Of a stretch of DNA of 63,807 nucleotides, positions 34,314 through 43,305 are shown in pieces. Position 1 is the stretch's first letter; each line of letters begins with the position of its first letter. The DNA comes from Brevibacterium sp. S111. GTDB lineage: Bacteria; Actinomycetota; Actinomycetes; Actinomycetales; Brevibacteriaceae. Location of the stretch: positions 1 through 63,807 of the forward strand of contig NZ_RHFH01000016.1 in NCBI RefSeq assembly GCF_004745075.1, written 5' to 3'. Both the position numbers and the translations under genes were made by a program. The notes beneath the pieces were generated by a model. The model ran no database searches. It had not been told where the DNA came from and saw nothing but the letters and a program-made list of their open reading frames with translations.

Positions 34314-34969
34314 TGTGAGTCCTTCACCAGCTGCAGCACCGTCTCGACCACCTGATCGAAATCGATGTCGCTGGTATCGAGTGTGTACACTCCGTCGGCG
34401 GCTTCGAGGAAGCTCGTCGTGGCGGAGTCCTTCGCGTCACGGCCTGTGACGAGATCCTGGGTGGCGGCGACCGCCTCGGCGTCGGCGTTTCCGTGGACTT
34501 CCTTCGCTCGGCGGGCCACGCGGACCTCATCGCGAGCGGTCATGAGGATGCGCACCTCGGCGTCGGTGGCGACGACGGTGGTGATGTCGCGGCCTTCGAC
34601 GACGATGCCCTCGGGGGCGGCGGCGATGTACGCCCGCTGCATGTCGATGAGCTCCTCACGTGCGTCGATGACGCCGGAGACGGTCTGCACATTCGCGGAC
34701 ACGTCCTCACCGCGGATGTCCTCGGTGACGTCGATGTCGTCGACGGAGACGAAGAATTCGTCGGGGCTCAGCGAGATCTCCAGATCGGCGCCTCGCACCT
34801 GTTCGAGCACGTCGACGGGGTCGGTGACTCCGCGGTTGAGGCACAGCCACGCCATCGCCCGGTACATCGCACCGGTGTCGAGGTACTGGTAGCCCAGCCT
34901 GCGCGCCACCTCCTTGGCGGTGCTCGACTTCCCCACTCCGGACGGTCCGTCAATGGCTATGACGCTCAT
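34310..34969 (-). CDS. cmk: (d)CMP kinase
   Basis: Phosphorylates CMP and dCMP. P-loop [21 protein letters not shown] at residues 5-25, [12 protein letters not shown] (CMP-binding) near 33, GRDITTVV in the middle; 219 residues, normal. I chose the ATG at 34969 ([11 protein letters not shown]); its ATGA overlaps the tyrA stop, with a GAAGGAACTG stretch upstream. The longer frame to 35011 lies within tyrA. Confidence 0.95.
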   Translation of the reverse strand: MSVIAIDGPSGVGKSSTAKEVARRLGYQYLDTGAMYRAMAWLCLNRGVTDPVDVLEQVRGADLEISLSPDEFFVSVDDIDVTEDIRGEDVSANVQTVSGVIDAREELIDMQRAYIAAAPEGIVVEGRDITTVVATDAEVRILMTARDEVRVARRAKEVHGNADAEAVAATQDLVTGRDAKDSATTSFLEAADGVYTLDTSDIDFDQVVETVLQLVKDSQ

Positions 34970-36264
34970 GCAGTTCCTTCTTTCTCGATGGCGGATTCGG
35001 GGATCTGCCATCCCTTCGACAGCAATCCGATCTCCAGCTCCTGCTGGATGGCCGGGACCACGGACACGTCGACCATGCCGAGTTTCCGACCGGAGGCGTG
35101 ATCCATCCGGAAGTCTTCGACGTTGACGCCGAGGTCGCCGATGTCCTTGAACAGTCGGGCCAGGGCTCCGGGCGTGTCCGGAACCAGGATCGTGACAACA
35201 GCATAGGTGGTCGGCGGCTGCCCGTGCTTGCCGGGAATCCGGTCGTGTCCCTCATTGCCCAGCGCGATCGCCTTCGCAAGCTGTCCGGTCGCCCCGGGGC
35301 CGAGTTCGAGAGCACCGATGACTTCGTCGAGCTCGGTCCGCAGGTCGACGAGCACGGACCGGACTTCCTCGGCGTTGCCGGTCAGTATCTGCGTCCACAG
35401 GCCCGGATCCGATGCGGCGATGCGCGTGACATCGCGCAGACCCTGCCCCGCCAGCGCGATCTCCTCGAGAGGTGCGTGCCGCAGCTGGGAGGCGACGAGG
35501 GAGGAGACGATCTGCGGCACATGCGAGACCTTCGCGACCGCGGCATCGTGGATGCGCGGGTCGAGGTGGAGCACCGAGGCGCCCGTGTCCTCGGCCATGG
35601 CGATGACCTCGCCGAGGCGGGAGCCCGGTGTGTCCTCGTCCGAGCAGATCACCCAGGGCCGGGCCGTGAAGAGGTCCGACTGTGCGGCGATCGCCCCGGA
35701 CTTCTCCCGCCCGGCCATCGGATGGCAACCGATGTACCGGTCGAGCTGCGCGGCTGTGACCAGGGTCTTCACCGACTCGAGGAGGCGGGTCTTGACGCTG
35801 GCGACATCAGTGACAGTCGCGTTCGGGTAGGTCTCCAGCGCAGTGGCGATGACGCGGGCGGCGACGTCGGGCGGGGTCGCCACGACGACGATGTCCGGGG
35901 GTATGGGAGCCGAAGTCGTGACCGTGGGAGCCGGTGCCGTGGGTGCTGAAGCCGTGACCGTGGAAGCCGATGCCGCTGCCGTGGGTGCAGACGAGCCGGC
36001 CGCCTGGGCGCTCGGCTCGGTGCCGGAGCCGGCAGTGCGGACGGTGCTGGAGTCGGCAGTGCGGTCGGCGCCGGAGTCGGTCGTGGCATCGGTGCTCGGG
36101 TCGGCGCTGGAAGCGGCGTCGAGGAGACGTCCGGCACCGAGGTCCGCAGCGAGCTGCTGAGCCGTCGGCGAGGTGTCTTCCAGGGTCACCTGATGGCCCT
36201 TTGCGCTCAGCGCCAAGCCCAGGCTGGCACCGAGCAGGCCGGTGCCGATGATGTGGACTCTCAC
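34966..36264 (-). CDS. tyrA: prephenate dehydrogenase with C-terminal ACT domain
   Basis: Oxidative decarboxylation of prephenate in tyrosine synthesis. The NAD-binding motif is GTGLLGASLGLAL at 7-19. GCHPMAGREKSG is the conserved catalytic region. The ACT regulatory domain (about 345-420: YAVVTILVPDTPGALARLFKDIGDLGVNVEDFRMDHA) suggests tyrosine control. Between beta strands of the Rossmann fold, about 50-125, is an insert of Ser, Thr, Ala, Asp and Pro repeats, accounting for the length of 432 against about 360. Its position beside cmk and rluB is conserved in many actinobacteria. Confidence 0.92.
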   Translation of the reverse strand: MRVHIIGTGLLGASLGLALSAKGHQVTLEDTSPTAQQLAADLGAGRLLDAASSADPSTDATTDSGADRTADSSTVRTAGSGTEPSAQAAGSSAPTAAASASTVTASAPTAPAPTVTTSAPIPPDIVVVATPPDVAARVIATALETYPNATVTDVASVKTRLLESVKTLVTAAQLDRYIGCHPMAGREKSGAIAAQSDLFTARPWVICSDEDTPGSRLGEVIAMAEDTGASVLHLDPRIHDAAVAKVSHVPQIVSSLVASQLRHAPLEEIALAGQGLRDVTRIAASDPGLWTQILTGNAEEVRSVLVDLRTELDEVIGALELGPGATGQLAKAIALGNEGHDRIPGKHGQPPTTYAVVTILVPDTPGALARLFKDIGDLGVNVEDFRMDHASGRKLGMVDVSVVPAIQQELEIGLLSKGWQIPESAIEKEGTA

Positions 36265-37121
36265 AATCCGACGGCCTCGAAGAGGGAGCCGACCTCATCG
36301 GAGCGCAGCGGACGGATCTTGCCCTGCTTCTGCTCGTCGAGGACGACCGGTCCGAAGCGCAGACGTACGAGTCGTTCCACGGGGTGGCCGATCTCTTCGA
36401 GCAGGCGGCGCACGATCCGATTGCGGCCGGAGTGGAGGGTGAGTTCGACGACGGACTTGCCGGGGGTCGAGTCGACGAGTTTGAAGTCGTCGACCTTGAC
36501 GAAGCCGTCTTCGAGGTCGATTCCGGCCTTGAGGATGGCGCCGGCGTCCTTGGCCAGCTGGCCCTTGACCTTCGCCAGGTAGGTCTTCGGAACCTCGTAG
36601 CGCGGATGGGCCAGACGGTTGCTCAGCTCTCCGTCGTTGGTGAGCAGGATGAGCCCCTCGGTCTCGGTGTCGAGACGACCGACGTGGAAGAGCCGTTCGG
36701 TGTTGTTGCGCACGTAGTCGGCCAGGCAGGGGCGACCTTCGGGGTCGCTCATCGTCGATACGACGCCGGCCGGCTTGTTGAGCACGAGGTAGACCTTCTT
36801 GGTCTGTGTCGAAATTCTCACTGTGTCCACGTACACGGACTGCGTTTGGGGGTCGATCCGGGTGCCCAGCTCGGTCACGATCTGCCCATCGACTTCAACG
36901 CGTCCGTCGACGATGAGCTGCTCGCAGGCCCGACGTGAGCCCAGGCCCGCCTCGGCGAGCACCTTCTGCAGCCTCACACCGTCGCTGACATGGGCATCCG
37001 ATGTCTGGCCGGTGCCGGAACCGCCCTTGTTCGAGGACTTCGCGGCGGTCGATGCACGCTGTTTTCGGCTCGGTCGGTTCTGGCGCCCGCCAGGGGCGCG
37101 TGGATCACGGTAGGGACTCAT
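36261..37121 (-). CDS. rluB: 23S rRNA pseudouridine synthase RluB-like
   Basis: A 286-residue RsuA-family pseudouridine synthase. An S4 RNA-binding domain lies at about 50-95 (RLQKVLAEAGLGSRRACEQLI). The catalytic Asp is in HVGRLDTETEGLILLTNDGEL near 145. The first 45 residues are a basic Lys/Arg/Gly leader. It overlaps tyrA by 4 bases (ATGA) and follows scpB. The scpA-scpB-rluB order is conserved across Gram-positive bacteria. Confidence 0.92.
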   Translation of the reverse strand: MSPYRDPRAPGGRQNRPSRKQRASTAAKSSNKGGSGTGQTSDAHVSDGVRLQKVLAEAGLGSRRACEQLIVDGRVEVDGQIVTELGTRIDPQTQSVYVDTVRISTQTKKVYLVLNKPAGVVSTMSDPEGRPCLADYVRNNTERLFHVGRLDTETEGLILLTNDGELSNRLAHPRYEVPKTYLAKVKGQLAKDAGAILKAGIDLEDGFVKVDDFKLVDSTPGKSVVELTLHSGRNRIVRRLLEEIGHPVERLVRLRFGPVVLDEQKQGKIRPLRSDEVGSLFEAVGL

Positions 37122-37138
37122 ATACCCATTCTCTCAAA

Positions 37139-37810
37139 TCAATCGTCAAGTCGTGACATCTCGGCGCCCGGGGCTGCGATATCGGCCCCGGTGGCAGGCA
37201 TATCGTCATCGGCATCGAGGTCGCCGTCGATCTCGGCCAGCACCTCATCGTCATCGGAGCCGAGTTCGGCGACGTCGGCGTCCTCGGGCAGGTAGGGGGC
37301 GATGTCCGGCAGGTCGTCGATCGCGTTCATGCCCATCGTGTCGAGGAACTGCGGAGTCGTGGCATAGAGCAGCGCCGAGGTGGACGCTTCCTTCCCGGCT
37401 TCGACGATGAGTCCGCGCAGCAGCAGGGTGCGGATGACACCGTCGACGCTGACTCCGCGGATCGCGGCGATGCGGGGTCGGGAGATCGGCTGCCGATAAG
37501 CGATGACGGCGAGGGTCTCGAGCGCGGCCTGGGACAGCTTCGCGCTCTGCCCGGCGGTGAGGAAGCCCTTGACGACTTCGTGGTAGTCACCGCGGGAGAA
37601 GATGCGGAAGCCTCCGGCGACGTGGCGGATCTCGAAACCGCGCTGCCGGTGGTCCGCATCGCCGTCGTAGTCGGCTTTGAGTGTGGTGATCGCTTCGACA
37701 ACGGTGTCCACGTCGAGGCCGAGAGAGGTGGCGAGCTCCTCGGCGGACACGGCCGAGTCGGTGATCATGAGCACGGCTTCGATGCCGGCAAGGATCTCGT
37801 CATCGATCAT
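37139..37810 (-). CDS. scpB: segregation and condensation protein B
   Basis: A 223-residue winged-helix subunit of the SMC-ScpAB condensin complex. The conserved core is visible: SRGDYHEVVKGFLTAGQSAKLSQAALETLAVIAYRQPISRPRIAAIRGVSVDG. The C-terminal 45 residues are an acidic Asp/Glu tail. It overlaps scpA by 4 bases (ATGA), which fits stoichiometric production. Confidence 0.94.
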   Translation of the reverse strand: MIDDEILAGIEAVLMITDSAVSAEELATSLGLDVDTVVEAITTLKADYDGDADHRQRGFEIRHVAGGFRIFSRGDYHEVVKGFLTAGQSAKLSQAALETLAVIAYRQPISRPRIAAIRGVSVDGVIRTLLLRGLIVEAGKEASTSALLYATTPQFLDTMGMNAIDDLPDIAPYLPEDADVAELGSDDDEVLAEIDGDLDADDDMPATGADIAAPGAEMSRLDD

Positions 37811-38859
37811 GATTGCGCGTCTCCCCCAGCAGCGTCAGTGCCCTCATTGTCCTCGTCGTCATCTCCCCCATCATCGCCAGCGCCCCCGTCGCCCTCGCTG
37901 TCGCCTCCCCCATCATCGCCAACGCCCTCGTCGTTGTCGGACGTCGACGGGTCGCCGCCTGCTGAGTCGTCGCCGCTTTCGTCGCCGCTTTCGTCTCCGC
38001 TCCAGTCGCCCTCGGTGCGCAGGTCGACGCCGTCTTCGCTCATTTCGGTGCGGTGGATGAGCAGCCGCCCCAGCGGTTCGGGCTGGTCGAAATCGCAGAG
38101 TCCGACCTTGAACAGTTCGAGCAGTGCGAGGAATCGGGCGACGACGACCAGGGTGTTCTCCGCGGTCTCGAGCAGTTCGGCGAAGTCGAGCTCTCCGGCG
38201 CGCAGCAGGGAGAGGATGTGGCCGCGCTGCTCGGAGACGCTGACCAGCGGCAGGTGGATGTGGTCGACGGCGACACTCGGCGGTGTGTGGTCGCGTTGGA
38301 GCACGGTGGCGAAGATCCCGGCCAGCTCACCGGGGCCGATGTTTATCTCCAGCGGCGGCAGCACGTCCTGGAACTCGGCTTCGAGGACGACGTCGCGGGG
38401 CGCGCGGATCGATCCGGCGGCCATCGCCTCGGCGAGGTAGCCGGACACGGACTTGTACGCCTTGTACTGGAGCAAGCGGGCGAAGAGCAGGTCGCGGGCC
38501 TCGAGCAGTTCGAGGTCGAGGACTTCCTCGCCCACTTCGTGCGGAAGCAGCCTCGCGGTCTTGAGGTCGAGCAGGGTGGCCGCGACGAGGAGGAACTGGG
38601 AGATCTCGGCGAGGTTCGCCTTGTCCTTGAGCTCGGTGGTGTAGGAGATGAACTCGTCGGTGACCTCGGCCAGGGCGATCTCCGTGACGTCGAGACGTCG
38701 TTTCGAGATCAGCCCGAGCAGCAGATCGAAGGGCCCGGAGAAGTTCTCGAGTTCGACCTGGAACCCTTCAACGGCCGTGCCCGTGTCATCCGCAGTTCCG
38801 ACACCGTCGTCGGTGCGGGCTGCGGGATCGTGCGTGCCCTGTTGGATGGTCTCGCTCAG
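37807..38859 (-). CDS. scpA: segregation and condensation protein A, apparent CTG start
   Basis: The kleisin subunit of SMC-ScpAB. Conserved text runs from FQVELENFSGPFDLLLGLI (about 35-53) through TLLDLKTARLLP to LVVVARFLALLELFK. A GTG at 38535 would delete the first 108 residues, including the essential SMC-binding N-terminus, so translation must begin upstream. No ATG, GTG or TTG exists in frame before the core. A CTG at 38859 overlaps the parA stop as CTGA and is preceded by GGAGG at six-to-seven-base spacing. That gives 350 residues beginning SETIQQGTH. The C-terminal 70 residues are an acidic Ser/Gly/Asp tail. Confidence 0.85.
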   Translation of the reverse strand: MSETIQQGTHDPAARTDDGVGTADDTGTAVEGFQVELENFSGPFDLLLGLISKRRLDVTEIALAEVTDEFISYTTELKDKANLAEISQFLLVAATLLDLKTARLLPHEVGEEVLDLELLEARDLLFARLLQYKAYKSVSGYLAEAMAAGSIRAPRDVVLEAEFQDVLPPLEINIGPGELAGIFATVLQRDHTPPSVAVDHIHLPLVSVSEQRGHILSLLRAGELDFAELLETAENTLVVVARFLALLELFKVGLCDFDQPEPLGRLLIHRTEMSEDGVDLRTEGDWSGDESGDESGDDSAGGDPSTSDNDEGVGDDGGGDSEGDGGAGDDGGDDDEDNEGTDAAGGDAQS

Positions 38860-39725
38860 GGTGCGCCTCCGCGGGCGATGAGTTCGCGTGCCAGTCGCCG
38901 ATAGGCTTCGGACCCGGCATGTTTGGGGGCGAAGCTCGTGATCGGTTCGGCGGCCACGGAGGCATCGGGGAACTTCACGGTGCGATTGATGACGGTCCCG
39001 AAGACCTTGTCGCCGAAGGCCTCGGTTACCCGCGACATGACTTCCTTCGAGTGCAGGGTCCGCGAGTCGAACATCGTCGCGAGGATCCCATCGACTTCGA
39101 GCGAGGGGTTGAGCCGGTCCTGGACCTTCTCGATCGTCTCCACCAGCAGAGCGACGCCGCGGAGGGCGAAGAACTCGGTCTCGAGCGGGATGATCACACC
39201 ATGGGCGGCGGTGAGGGCGTTGACGGTGAGCAGACCGAGCGAGGGCTGGCAGTCGATGAGGATGACATCGTATTCGTCGGCGACCTTCGACAGCGCCCGC
39301 GCAAGCACCTGCTCACGGGCGACCTCGCCGACGAGCTGGACTTCGGCGGCGGAGAGGTCGATGTTGGCCGGGAGGATGTCGATGTCCTCGAAGTCCGTGC
39401 CCACGATGACCTCGTGCGGGTCCAGACGCGGATTCATCAGCAGGTTGTACACGCTGATGTCGAGGTCATAGGGGTTGAGGCCCAGGCCGACGGACAGGGC
39501 ACCCTGCGGGTCGAAGTCGACGAGCAGCATCTTCCGGCCGTATGCGGCCAGAGCCGCGCCGAGGTTGATCGACGAGGTCGTCTTCCCGACCCCGCCCTTC
39601 TGATTGACCATGGCGATGATGCGGGCGGGTCCATGCGAAGCCAAGGGGGCCGGCTCCGGAAATTCCTCGGGCTCGGCTGCTGCGGTCTTCTGCTGGGGGA
39701 TATCCAACGCCTCTTGCGTATTCAT
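38856..39725 (-). CDS. ParA-family chromosome-partition ATPase (Soj-like)
   Basis: A 289-residue deviant Walker ATPase. VNQKGGVGKTTSSINLG carries the deviant Walker A Lys; DFDPQGALSVGLG and IDCQPSLGLLTVNAL are the Walker A' and B regions. This is the second, scpA-linked ParA of actinobacteria (Rv1708 type), not the oriC-linked copy. Start: ATG at 39725 or the adjoining GTG at 39728, with AAAGGTGG upstream. It is coupled to scpA through the CTGA overlap. Confidence 0.92.
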   Translation of the reverse strand: MNTQEALDIPQQKTAAAEPEEFPEPAPLASHGPARIIAMVNQKGGVGKTTSSINLGAALAAYGRKMLLVDFDPQGALSVGLGLNPYDLDISVYNLLMNPRLDPHEVIVGTDFEDIDILPANIDLSAAEVQLVGEVAREQVLARALSKVADEYDVILIDCQPSLGLLTVNALTAAHGVIIPLETEFFALRGVALLVETIEKVQDRLNPSLEVDGILATMFDSRTLHSKEVMSRVTEAFGDKVFGTVINRTVKFPDASVAAEPITSFAPKHAGSEAYRRLARELIARGGAP

Positions 39726-39763
39726 CACTCGGATGGCCACCTTTCGTTGCTCTTCGTCCAACC

Positions 39764-40714
39764 CTACCGCGCCCTGGGGTGCGAGGTCGCGTACACTTCC
39801 CGCAGTGTCTCTTCAGAAACTTTCGTATAGATCTGCGTCGTCGTCACCGAGGCGTGCCCGAGCAGCTCCTGAACGACACGGATGTCGGCCCCACCCTCGA
39901 GCAGATGGGTGGCGAAGGAGTGCCGGAACGTGTGCGGAGAGACTTCCGCGTCGATCCGTGCCGCCTCGGCCGCGTCTTTGACGATCTGCCATGCGGAGAC
40001 CCGCGAGAGCCGGGTTCCGCGGGCGTTGAGGAACAGCGCCCCGGCCGGCGACGAGGTCTTCGCCTTCGCCGCCATCCCCGGCCGCACGCGCGACACCCAC
40101 GCCCCCAGTGCCGTTGCCGCGTGCGATCCGAAGGGAACGATCCGCTCCTTCCCGCCCTTGCCGTAGAGACGGACCAGCCCGGAGTCGAGGTCGACGTCAT
40201 CGAGGTCGACGCCGACCGCTTCGGAGATGCGCGCTCCCGTGGCGTAGAGGAGCTCGAGCAGGGCCGCGGCCCGGATCTGGACGGGCTCCTCCCCCGCCGT
40301 CGTGGCAAGCATCCCCTCGATCTCGTCGAGCGAGAGCGCCTTGGGCAGGCGCAGCCCTTCCTGCGGCGGACTGACCTCGGAAGCCGGGTCCGTGGGGGCG
40401 AGATTCTCCGCCAGTGCGAAGGTGTGGAAGCGCCGGACTGCGACGAGGGCCCGTGCCCGCGACCGCGGAGCGAGCCCCGTGTCGAGCAGGTGCAGACCAT
40501 AGGCTTCGACGGTGGACCGTTCCACCTCGCCGAGGCGGCCGATCCCCTCACCGCTCAGCCAGGTTCCGTATCGGGCGAGGTCACGAGCATAGGCGTCGAT
40601 GGAATTGCGGGACAGGCCGCGTTCGAAGCGCAGGGAATTGAGGTAGGACTCGAACCCTCGACGCAGTTCTGCGGAGAGGTCGTCGGGCAGCAGTTCGGCG
40701 CCGTGCCGAGCCAC
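39764..40714 (-). CDS. xerD: site-specific tyrosine recombinase XerD
   Basis: Resolves chromosome dimers at dif together with XerC. A 316-residue protein with an N-terminal SAM-like domain and catalytic residues: Arg in ATGARISEAVG, Lys in GKGGKERIVP, His and Arg in HTFRHSFATHL, His in LLGHASV, and the nucleophilic Tyr in TQIYTKV. The nudix-xerD-parA-scpA order matches mycobacteria, so this is the housekeeping recombinase and not a phage integrase. Confidence 0.95.
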   Translation of the reverse strand: MARHGAELLPDDLSAELRRGFESYLNSLRFERGLSRNSIDAYARDLARYGTWLSGEGIGRLGEVERSTVEAYGLHLLDTGLAPRSRARALVAVRRFHTFALAENLAPTDPASEVSPPQEGLRLPKALSLDEIEGMLATTAGEEPVQIRAAALLELLYATGARISEAVGVDLDDVDLDSGLVRLYGKGGKERIVPFGSHAATALGAWVSRVRPGMAAKAKTSSPAGALFLNARGTRLSRVSAWQIVKDAAEAARIDAEVSPHTFRHSFATHLLEGGADIRVVQELLGHASVTTTQIYTKVSEETLREVYATSHPRAR

Positions 40715-40720
40715 GAGGAA

Positions 40721-41521
40721 TCAGGCCTCGTCGGTGCGATCGGAACCGGTTGGTCCGTCCCCCGCGGTCGCGCTGCCTGTCGGCGCGTTTCGCCCGGCCA
40801 CGTTCCCTGTCGGCGCGCTTCCCGCGACCACGTTCTCTGTCGGCTCGCTTCTCGTCTCGACCTCGGCACCGCGACCGAAATCCGGGCGTCCGTCGACGAG
40901 GGGCCGCGGTGAGTCGACGGCGCGCAGTTGAACCGGCTGTCCGGCCGCTTCGGCGCGCAGCACTCTGTCGACCTGGAAGATCGCCAACTGGGCGATCGCA
41001 TTCGTGACCCGTCCTTCGGCCACAGCGTCGAGCGCCTCGTCGACGCTGACCCAGCGGAAGCGGAACCCTGCCTCCTCCTCGTCGCGTTCATGCCGGTCGG
41101 CCTCGGGCACGAACGCCAGGTCACGGGCGAGGTAGAGCCGCATCGTCTCGGAGCTGCCGCCCGGTGTCAGGCAGGAGTCGCTGAGAACCTCCCAGCGTTC
41201 GGCCGTGAGGTCGGCTTCTTCGACGAGTTCCCGCTTGGCCGCGTCGACCGGGTCTTCTCCGGCAACGTCGAGCAGGCCCGCGGGGACCTCCCACAGACGG
41301 GACCGCACCGGGTGCCGGTACTGCTGGACGAGGAGCATCCGCTGCTGGTCGTCGACGACGGCGATCCCCACGGCACCGGTATGGGCCATGAGGTCGCGGA
41401 CGAGTCCGGAGGCTTCGGGCAGGTCGAAGCTCTCGCGTCGGATGTCCCAGACCGCACCGCGGTAGACGACCTCGGATCCGGAGATCGACGGAGTGTACGG
41501 CTCATCCTGCAGGGTGCTCAT
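40721..41521 (-). CDS. NUDIX hydrolase (ADP-ribose pyrophosphatase-like) with repeat tail
   Basis: A 266-residue NUDIX enzyme. The Nudix box GLLDVAGEDPVDAAKRELVEEADL is near 82-105 with the REx2EE core. The pattern upstream (VRDLMAHTGAVGIAVVD) is that of ADP-ribose pyrophosphatases, which clear ADP-ribose. After residue 220 the protein becomes a repetitive Thr/Gly/Ala tail made from a 30-base tandem repeat (APTGN/VAGS motifs). The core should be functional without it. In mycobacteria (Rv1700) the tail is absent. Confidence 0.88.
   Translation of the reverse strand: MSTLQDEPYTPSISGSEVVYRGAVWDIRRESFDLPEASGLVRDLMAHTGAVGIAVVDDQQRMLLVQQYRHPVRSRLWEVPAGLLDVAGEDPVDAAKRELVEEADLTAERWEVLSDSCLTPGGSSETMRLYLARDLAFVPEADRHERDEEEAGFRFRWVSVDEALDAVAEGRVTNAIAQLAIFQVDRVLRAEAAGQPVQLRAVDSPRPLVDGRPDFGRGAEVETRSEPTENVVAGSAPTGNVAGRNAPTGSATAGDGPTGSDRTDEA
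40746..40865 (-). repeat. 30-bp tandem repeat in the NUDIX gene 3' end
   Basis: Four 30-base units start at 40746, 40776, 40806 and 40836, with the core CCTGTCGGCGCG and CGCGACCACGTT. The first and last copies have diverged most. They encode a ten-residue APTGNVAGR-like unit. Confidence 0.85.
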
Positions 41522-41613
41522 CGTCTGCCTTCCTCTTCATCGACGGTGGTGCAACGGCGAATGCCGCCGGCGTGTCCGCCGACGGCATTCGCTGACAACA
41601 GTGGTCACAGTGC

Positions 41614-43305
41614 TCACTGACGCGCCAGCGCCGCGGCCACGAGCCCCGCGAACAGCGGGTGCGGCGCGGTCGGACGCGACTTCAGCTCGGGGTGGGCCTG
41701 TGTCGAGACATAGAACGGGTGGGTCTCGGCGGACAGTTCGACGAACTCGACGAGCTCACCGTTGGGTGAGGTGCCGGAGAACTCCAGTCCCGCCTCGGCG
41801 AGCTGATCCCGGTAAGTGTTGTTGACCTCGTAGCGGTGGCGGTGCCGTTCGCTGATCGTCGTCGCACCGTAGACACCGGCGACGACGCTGCCCTCGGCGA
41901 GGTTCGCTTCGTAGGTGCCCAACCGCATGGTCCCGCCCAGGTCTCCTTCGCCTTCGACGATGGAGAGCTGCTCGGCCATGGTCGCGATGACCGGGACCGT
42001 GGTCTCCGGGTCGAACTCGGACGACGACGCCGCCTCGATGCCGGCGACATTGCGGGCGTACTCGATGACCATGCACTGCAGTCCCAGGCACAGACCCAGG
42101 GTCGGGATCTGGTGGGTGCGGGTGTACTCGAGTGCGCCGAGTTTGCCTTCGATGCCGCGGATGCCGAAGCCGCCGGGCACGCAGATCGCGTCGAGTCCGG
42201 CCAGCGCCTTCTCGGCTCCGGCTTCGGTTTCGCAGTCATCGGAGGCGATCCAGCGGATCTTGACCTTCGCGTCGTTGGCGAAGCCGCCGTGACGCAGCGC
42301 CTCGGTCACCGACAGGTAGGCATCGGGCAGATCGATGTACTTGCCGACGATGCCGATCGTGACCTCGCTCGAGGGGTTGTGCACACGCTCGAGCACCCAG
42401 TCCCACTTCGTCCAGTCGACATCGCGGAAGGGCAGGTTGAGGCTGCGGATGACGAACACGTCGAGACCGCCGTCGTGGAGGACCTTCGGGATGTCGTAGA
42501 TGCTCGGGGCGTCGACGCAGGAGACGACGGCGTCGGTTTCGACGTCGCAGGCCCCGGCGATCTTCGCCCGGATCGAGTCCGGCAGCTCGCGGTCGGAGCG
42601 CAGCACGATCGCATCGGGCTGGATGCCGATCGAGCGCAGGGTCGCCACCGAATGCTGCGTCGGCTTCGTCTTCAGTTCGCCCGAGGGCCCGAGGTAGGGC
42701 ACGAGGGAGACGTGGATGAAGAAGACGTTGTCCCGTCCGATGTCGTGGCGGACCTGGCGGGCGGCCTCGAGGAAGGGCTGAGATTCGATATCGCCGACGG
42801 TGCCGCCGATCTCGGTGATGATGACGTCGGGGCGATCCGCCTCGGGGCGTTCGGCCTGCGCACGCATGCGCGCCTTGATCTCGTCGGTGATGTGCGGGAT
42901 GACCTGGACCGTGTCGCCGAGGTACGCGCCGCGGCGCTCCTTGGCGATGACCGAGGAGTAGACCTGGCCGGTCGTGACGTTCGCGGCGCCGTCGAGGTTG
43001 TTGTCGAGGAAACGCTCGTAGTGGCCGATGTCGAGATCGGTCTCGGCCCCGTCCTCGGTGACGAAGACCTCACCGTGCTGGAAGGGATTCATCGTGCCGG
43101 GATCCACATTGAGGTAGGGATCCAGCTTCTGCATGGCCACGGTGAGGCCGCGCTGAGTGAGCAGATGACCGAGGCTCGATGCCGTCAGTCCCTTTCCCAA
43201 CGAAGAGGCGACGCCTCCCGTGACGAAGATGTGCTTTGCCGTATGAGTGCCACCTGGGCCAGTTCGATTCACCACGGGATTTGATTCTATCAAAGTCCGG
43301 CTCAC
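41614..43305 (-). CDS. pyrG: CTP synthase
   Basis: Makes CTP from UTP, ATP and glutamine. The synthetase domain starts [23 protein letters not shown]; the glutamine amidotransferase domain has the nucleophile in [16 protein letters not shown] and the His/Glu in [14 protein letters not shown]. About 563 residues. The longest start (GTG at 43305) overlaps the upstream glycosyltransferase stop but lacks a Shine-Dalgarno. A GTG at 43275 has TAGAAT eight bases before it and would be a leaderless alternative with its own promoter. Confidence 0.96.
   Translation of the reverse strand: MSRTLIESNPVVNRTGPGGTHTAKHIFVTGGVASSLGKGLTASSLGHLLTQRGLTVAMQKLDPYLNVDPGTMNPFQHGEVFVTEDGAETDLDIGHYERFLDNNLDGAANVTTGQVYSSVIAKERRGAYLGDTVQVIPHITDEIKARMRAQAERPEADRPDVIITEIGGTVGDIESQPFLEAARQVRHDIGRDNVFFIHVSLVPYLGPSGELKTKPTQHSVATLRSIGIQPDAIVLRSDRELPDSIRAKIAGACDVETDAVVSCVDAPSIYDIPKVLHDGGLDVFVIRSLNLPFRDVDWTKWDWVLERVHNPSSEVTIGIVGKYIDLPDAYLSVTEALRHGGFANDAKVKIRWIASDDCETEAGAEKALAGLDAICVPGGFGIRGIEGKLGALEYTRTHQIPTLGLCLGLQCMVIEYARNVAGIEAASSSEFDPETTVPVIATMAEQLSIVEGEGDLGGTMRLGTYEANLAEGSVVAGVYGATTISERHRHRYEVNNTYRDQLAEAGLEFSGTSPNGELVEFVELSAETHPFYVSTQAHPELKSRPTAPHPLFAGLVAAALARQ

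Noticed and set aside
39764..40714. Tyrosine recombinase as a sign of a prophage or integrative element
   Set aside because: Sequence and position (nudix-xerD-parA-scpA) are those of housekeeping XerD; no phage genes nearby.
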